In this document: positions 60,079-64,000 of the stretch, piece by piece
How positions within the stretch are numbered: the stretch's first letter is position 1
Layout: each line of letters opens with the position of its first letter
Assembly (NCBI GenBank): GCA_964655525.1
Contig: CAZZNE010000016.1
Span: 1 to 64,000 of the forward strand
Reading direction: 5' to 3'
Source: DLAJ01 sp964655525
GTDB lineage: Bacteria > Bacillota > Clostridia > Lachnospirales > Lachnospiraceae
DNA length: 64,000 nucleotides
Notes under the pieces: model-generated
Databases searched by the model: none
What the model saw: only the letters and a program-made list of their open reading frames with translations
Told to the model about the DNA's origin: nothing
Translations under genes and position numbers: made by a program

Positions 60079-60699
60079 TCATCGAAAACGCACTTCCTTA
60101 TAAATGGTTGAAACAAACACAATGATCTCCGATATCACATTAAAAAACAGAAGTCCGATAAACAGGATGATCCCCATTCCCAGCACGGTAATGATACAGG
60201 TAAACACTGTTTTCCCGAGAGAATACTCATGCGTCATCATGGTTCCCATGAAAATCAGGATCGCCGTCCATGCATAGGAGATAAATCCGAAAATATAGTA
60301 GAACGCCCCTTCCTCCGCCGTGATGCAAAAGCTTGCCAGAACAAGCGGAAGCCGGATCAAAATGATCGGAAAAAGCGCATAACCGATCGCAGTAAAAATA
60401 TCCTTCATCCGGCCTTTCCCGTCCATCAGCGAGGTCGTACACCAATTGGCAACACACCAGAGCGTGAATACCAGCAGCACAGTGATGACATCCACCATGA
60501 CGTTCACTTCCGAGATCCGGTTCTCATTGAACAGGAATGCCGTGTTGAGTTTTTCGATTCCCAGCGTCAGTACCGTCAATGCAACGAATGTCAGCGCCGC
60601 TGACAGACTGCCTCTTTTCTCCCGTTTTAAGTCCCAGAAGCCGTCCGCCGGATGAAAGATCACATAAAATACATACTTTAATTTTTCTGCATATAGCAT
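60079..60699 (-). CDS. Yip1 family membrane protein
   Basis: 206 residues with five membrane helices and the Yip1 pattern, including DGKGRMKDIFTAIGYALFPIILIRLP. Function of the bacterial members is unknown. Its ATG lies 22 bases inside the end of the NHL-repeat gene, and it ends 14 bp before the DUF5696-type gene. It is a standard member of this kind of sugar-transport locus. Confidence 0.75.
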   Translation of the reverse strand: MLYAEKLKYVFYVIFHPADGFWDLKREKRGSLSAALTFVALTVLTLGIEKLNTAFLFNENRISEVNVMVDVITVLLVFTLWCVANWCTTSLMDGKGRMKDIFTAIGYALFPIILIRLPLVLASFCITAEEGAFYYIFGFISYAWTAILIFMGTMMTHEYSLGKTVFTCIITVLGMGIILFIGLLFFNVISEIIVFVSTIYKEVRFR

Positions 60700-62207
60700 C
60701 GAACCTCACCTACCCATCTTCTATAACGCCGGATTCTCCGGATCACCCAGATCACCAGAAACAGGACGGCAGCTGCAATGACCGCCTTGGTCAAATATGT
60801 CTCCATCACTTCCTTCCGGTAATAGGAAAACGCCTTGGAGTAATACTTTTTGCTGTTTCCGAGTTCAAAGCATTCCATCGCTTCTTTATAATTTCCTTCC
60901 GTCAAATACGTTTTTCCGAGTCCCGTATATGCCAGCTCGCTGTTGGAGTTTAATTTCAGCACCTCCTGCCACTCCCTTGTGGAACCCTCTGCGTCTCCCA
61001 TATTATTCAGCCGGATCGCATCCAAAAGATGACGCCCATAATCGGTGATCTGAAACACAAAGATGCGGTTTAACGTATTATCCAGTACATAGATCCTGCT
61101 CTCATCCCCGCTTAAGCCGATGGAAACCGGCTTTTGAAAATTGCCCGCCCGGATGCCGTTTCGTCCGAACACAAACAGGGAAATGCCGTCATAATCATAG
61201 GCGAAGATTTTTCCGTCTGTCTCATCCAGTACGAAGTAACAGCCATAGTCCGTCGCCGCCACATCCACAAAGGAGGAGTAGTCATACCCGAAAGTCGCGC
61301 CCTCTAAATCCCCGATGATCGGATACTGCCCCAAGCGCCTTAAAATATCGGTTCCGGTCGGATTCAACCGCCGGATTGCATCCGCGCCTGCCTCCCGGTC
61401 TTCACTTGACAGATTATTGATCGTGGCATAGATGAAGTTCTCGTTATCCACAAAAATATTACTGTACTCCGTCGGTATAATGGTCTCCATCCGGTCCTGC
61501 TGCGCTTGTGTGGAAAAATAATTTTTCCAGATATAAGTGAACATGCTGACACTGACCTGCGTTGCTCCCATAAATCCCTGAAATTCGCCCTCGCTGTTAA
61601 ATTCCACAAGTCCCATATTGATGCCGTAGGCGATCACATAAATTCTTCCTGCGCCATCCACAACGACCCGGGTCGGGGAATATTCCTGCGTATCCGGTAT
61701 CAGTGTGGTAACGGGACGTCCGATCTCGCGCACATAATTTCCCGCGCTGTCATACTCCACAATACGGCTGTTTCCGGTGTCCGCCACGTAGATATGCCCC
61801 TCTTCCGTCACAAACACGCCCTGCGGACTCTTTAGCGTATCGGCTTCATTTTTTGCAAACCCGATCTCTGTTTCCAGCGCGCCGTCCATGGAGAGCACCA
61901 AAACCCTTGAGTTTCCGGTATCCGCCACATAGAGCCTCTGCCCGTCAACAAAAAGATCCGAAGGGTAGCTTAATTCCGTTCCGATCTCGTCTCCCGAAAT
62001 CATGCCGGTATATAAATAGGAATGCGGTTCCTTGACCTCTTCCCCCCAATAATTATAAGAATAGGTGTCATACGGCATATCAGCCCTTACCTCAGACGCA
62101 TCCAAAAACAGGATGGCTGCTGTAAGCAGCGCCGCCTTTCGGATTTTCACCGCAGAACTTCCTCGTTTATGCTTTTTTGTAAAAATCTTTTCTTTTTTTT
62201 GTCCCAT
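60678..62207 (-). CDS. NHL-repeat, TPR-containing surface protein
   Basis: 509 residues. A signal anchor (about 22-42) is followed by a propeller of NHL repeats (about 80-370), with repeated VADTGNSRVLVL and YVADTGNSRIVEY blades. A TPR-like helical pair comes next (about 405-465), and one membrane helix near the C-terminus (about 478-495). AGGAGG lies 6 nt before ATG 62207. NHL propellers mediate binding. In this operon it may hold transport partners or the glycan near the membrane (inference). Confidence 0.75.
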   Translation of the reverse strand: MGQKKEKIFTKKHKRGSSAVKIRKAALLTAAILFLDASEVRADMPYDTYSYNYWGEEVKEPHSYLYTGMISGDEIGTELSYPSDLFVDGQRLYVADTGNSRVLVLSMDGALETEIGFAKNEADTLKSPQGVFVTEEGHIYVADTGNSRIVEYDSAGNYVREIGRPVTTLIPDTQEYSPTRVVVDGAGRIYVIAYGINMGLVEFNSEGEFQGFMGATQVSVSMFTYIWKNYFSTQAQQDRMETIIPTEYSNIFVDNENFIYATINNLSSEDREAGADAIRRLNPTGTDILRRLGQYPIIGDLEGATFGYDYSSFVDVAATDYGCYFVLDETDGKIFAYDYDGISLFVFGRNGIRAGNFQKPVSIGLSGDESRIYVLDNTLNRIFVFQITDYGRHLLDAIRLNNMGDAEGSTREWQEVLKLNSNSELAYTGLGKTYLTEGNYKEAMECFELGNSKKYYSKAFSYYRKEVMETYLTKAVIAAAVLFLVIWVIRRIRRYRRWVGEVRCYMQKN

Positions 62208-62218
62208 CCCGTTCCTCC

Positions 62219-63088
62219 TTAATCCTTGATACCGGAAGATGCCATCGTCTCAACGATATTGCTCTGGCAGAGAATAAATAAGATGATGGGAACCGTCATC
62301 ATGATGACGGTAACGGCTGCGGATACACCGGCTCTTGAAATTCCCGCCGCCGATATTTGACTGAGCGCATAGGGAAGCGTCTTTAATTTTTCACTGTAAA
62401 TATAGGTAGCTCCCTGCATGTTCCACAAATCCTGAAAGCAGAAGATGACCAACGTCAGAAGCGCCGGCTTTACCTGAGGCAGCGCCACTCGGAAGAATAC
62501 GGTGAACTCCCTTGCGCCGTCGATTCTCGCAGCCTCTAAGAGCGCATCCGGTATCTGTTCCATAAACTGCTTCATCAGGAACAGCCCCAGCGGTTTCGCC
62601 ATCGCCGGAACAATCAGGGACGCATAGGTGTCCAACCATCCGATCTTTGACATGATGAGGTAGTTCGGGATCGCGGTCACCTGCACGGAAAACATCAATG
62701 CGGTAACGATAATGCCGAAGATCAGCTTCGCGCCCGGAAATTTTCGTTTTGCCAGCGCGAACGCACACATGCTGGCAATCAGAAGGTGTCCTAAGGTTCC
62801 TGCCACAGTGACAAAAATCGTGTTAAAGAAATATCTTGTAAACGGTACCCATGATTCGCTCATCAGCGTGAGCAAGTCCGTAAAATTATCCGTGGTCGGA
62901 TTTCTCACCAGAAATTTCGGTGGAAATACAAACAGCTCCTCCAGCGGTTTTAAGGAATTGGATACCGATAAAATGATCGGCAGCGCCATGAACAGTCCCA
63001 TGACCGTGAGAATCAAAAAACTGACTGCGTTTCCGGCTGCGGAATGACTGGCATTCGCTCTTTTTTTATGCTTCAATATCGCTTTCAC
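62219..63088 (-). CDS. ABC sugar transporter permease (MalG type, first pair)
   Basis: 289 residues, six membrane helices. The EAA loop is EAARIDGAREFTVFFRVALP. The GTG at 63088, two bases after the previous stop, has AAAGG 10 nt upstream. A TTG at 63100 would be 4 codons longer but sits directly on the AAAGG. It pairs with the permease at 63090. The corresponding solute-binding protein must lie beyond the right edge. Confidence 0.8.
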   Translation of the reverse strand: MKAILKHKKRANASHSAAGNAVSFLILTVMGLFMALPIILSVSNSLKPLEELFVFPPKFLVRNPTTDNFTDLLTLMSESWVPFTRYFFNTIFVTVAGTLGHLLIASMCAFALAKRKFPGAKLIFGIIVTALMFSVQVTAIPNYLIMSKIGWLDTYASLIVPAMAKPLGLFLMKQFMEQIPDALLEAARIDGAREFTVFFRVALPQVKPALLTLVIFCFQDLWNMQGATYIYSEKLKTLPYALSQISAAGISRAGVSAAVTVIMMTVPIILFILCQSNIVETMASSGIKD

Positions 63089-63089
63089 A

Positions 63090-64000
63090 CTATTTACCAA
63101 CCTTTCCCAGCAGTTTTTGGATCAATTTATTGCACGCGATCATCACGACAAACAGCAGCGTTGCGATCGCGGACGCATATCCCATCTCAAGCCTCACCGT
63201 TCCATAATCCACCAGATGGGAGACCACCGTATGTACGCAGTATTTTACGCTTGGGAAGCCTGCCAGCGCCGCAAGCTGGTCGTGAATTGCAAAGGAACTC
63301 GTGACCGTCATGACCGCGCCGAACAGAAGCTGTTCCTTCATGGACGGCAAGGTAATATACCACAGTTCTTGAAACCGGTTTTTGACGCCGTCCATATATC
63401 CCGCCTCATAAAGCGAACGGTCCACATTCTGCAATCCGGCGATAAAGGACAAAAATCCGGTTCCCATACTCATCCACAGGATCACGACAATGGAAATCGT
63501 CATGCAGTAGGACGCGTCCTCGAACCAAAGGATCGGTTCGCTGATGATCCCGAGCCGCATCAGCCATCCGTTTGCGATGCCGTACAGGTCACTGGAAAAA
63601 ATAAACTTCCAGATGATATACGCCTGCCCGGATATGGTCGGTGCATAGAATAACAGCGTCATAAATGCTCTGAGTTTTCTGTTCTTAATATCATTGATCA
63701 TCCATGCGATGAACAATGCCATGAAATAGCCGACCGGTCCGGTAATGATGGCAAAAATAAAGGTATTCTTTACTGCCGTTAAAAAAATATTATCCGCAAA
63801 GAACAAATCAATATAGTTGCGCAGTCCCACAAATTCCGGCGGCTCCAGTACGTTAAAATTCGTAAAGCTCAAGCCTACCGAGATACATACGGGAATCAGA
63901 TAAAACAGCAGAAATAACAGGCAGTACGGCAGAATCATGAGATATGCCGATTTATTCTTTTTCATCTCCGTAAAAAGCTGTTTTCGTCTGATCTTCGCAT
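63090..64000 (-). CDS. ABC sugar transporter permease (MalF/UgpA type), 5' end outside window
   Basis: At least 302 residues, six membrane helices. The EAA loop is YEAGYMDGVKNRFQELWYITLP. An ATG at 63965 exists, but GGAG abuts it with no space, and the frame remains open upstream to the edge with a plausible sequence (AKIRRKQLFTE). The true start therefore lies beyond the right end. It is the first visible gene of the galactan locus. Confidence 0.8.
   Translation of the reverse strand, partial: AKIRRKQLFTEMKKNKSAYLMILPYCLLFLLFYLIPVCISVGLSFTNFNVLEPPEFVGLRNYIDLFFADNIFLTAVKNTFIFAIITGPVGYFMALFIAWMINDIKNRKLRAFMTLLFYAPTISGQAYIIWKFIFSSDLYGIANGWLMRLGIISEPILWFEDASYCMTISIVVILWMSMGTGFLSFIAGLQNVDRSLYEAGYMDGVKNRFQELWYITLPSMKEQLLFGAVMTVTSSFAIHDQLAALAGFPSVKYCVHTVVSHLVDYGTVRLEMGYASAIATLLFVVMIACNKLIQKLLGKVGK

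Overview
The window looks like the chromosome of a spore-forming, probably motile, plant-polysaccharide-degrading member of the Lachnospiraceae (Clostridia). Evidence for this is the spore gene set (spoIIAA-spoIIAB-sigF, spoVAA-AB, spoVAC, spoVAE, a CotF-like protein), a T-box before valS, strong GGAGG ribosome sites, AT-rich sigma-A promoters with 17-bp spacers, and several protein families I associate with this family (a FliD-like protein and its partners, DUF5721-, DUF6320- and DUF5696-like proteins). Names resting on family memory alone are marked as such. I saw no tRNA, rRNA, prophage, CRISPR array or transposase gene.

Layout. 1-5 kb: the edge of a kinase-like gene, a GH2 glycosidase and a GH3 beta-glucosidase. 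5-7.4 kb: three proteins linked to flagellar-type sequences. 7.6-16.2 kb: small regulators and enzymes, a divergent hydrolase/acyltransferase cassette with a palindromic operator, two DegV lipid-binding proteins and a HicA/HicB toxin-antitoxin pair. 16.4-24.5 kb: spoVAE, a flavin reductase-rubredoxin fusion, RidA, a large lipoprotein, a serine hydrolase, a coat-like protein and a cytidine deaminase. 24.6-33 kb: arabinose isomerase with a divergent AraC regulator, spoVAC, a frameshifted MATE gene, a zinc/cadmium efflux operon (HMA protein, P-type ATPase, ArsR repressor) and a GNAT enzyme. 33-37 kb: the forespore cluster spoIIAA-spoIIAB-sigF, a PHP protein, spoVAA-spoVAB, preceded by a 63-bp tandem repeat. 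37.4-45.2 kb: a TPR protein, a 47-codon gene, folC, a FapA-family protein, and valS under a short T-box. 45.4-47.6 kb: a MATE transporter fused to a cytidylate-kinase-like domain, behind a long leader with a terminator-like hairpin.

47.7-64 kb is one long minus-strand locus for beta-1,4-galactan use. In transcription order it has two ABC permeases (the first runs off the right edge), an NHL-repeat protein, a Yip1-like protein, a DUF5696-type surface protein, two more permeases, a lipoprotein solute-binding protein, a lipid-anchored GH53 endo-galactanase and a secreted GH53 endo-galactanase. The solute-binding protein and both galactanases share the same type of C-terminal carbohydrate-binding module. 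Together these suggest capture of galactan at the cell surface, cutting, and import of galacto-oligosaccharides. The GH2, GH3 and arabinose isomerase genes elsewhere could act on the products and on arabinan side chains (inference).

The most unusual signal is a pair of about 208-bp elements, one directly after the solute-binding protein gene and one directly after the first galactanase gene. Each has a nearly identical 97-bp core enclosed by long inverted-repeat arms. The arms are unrelated in sequence between the two copies, yet each pair is self-complementary. This is what a structured RNA or a palindromic mobile element would look like.
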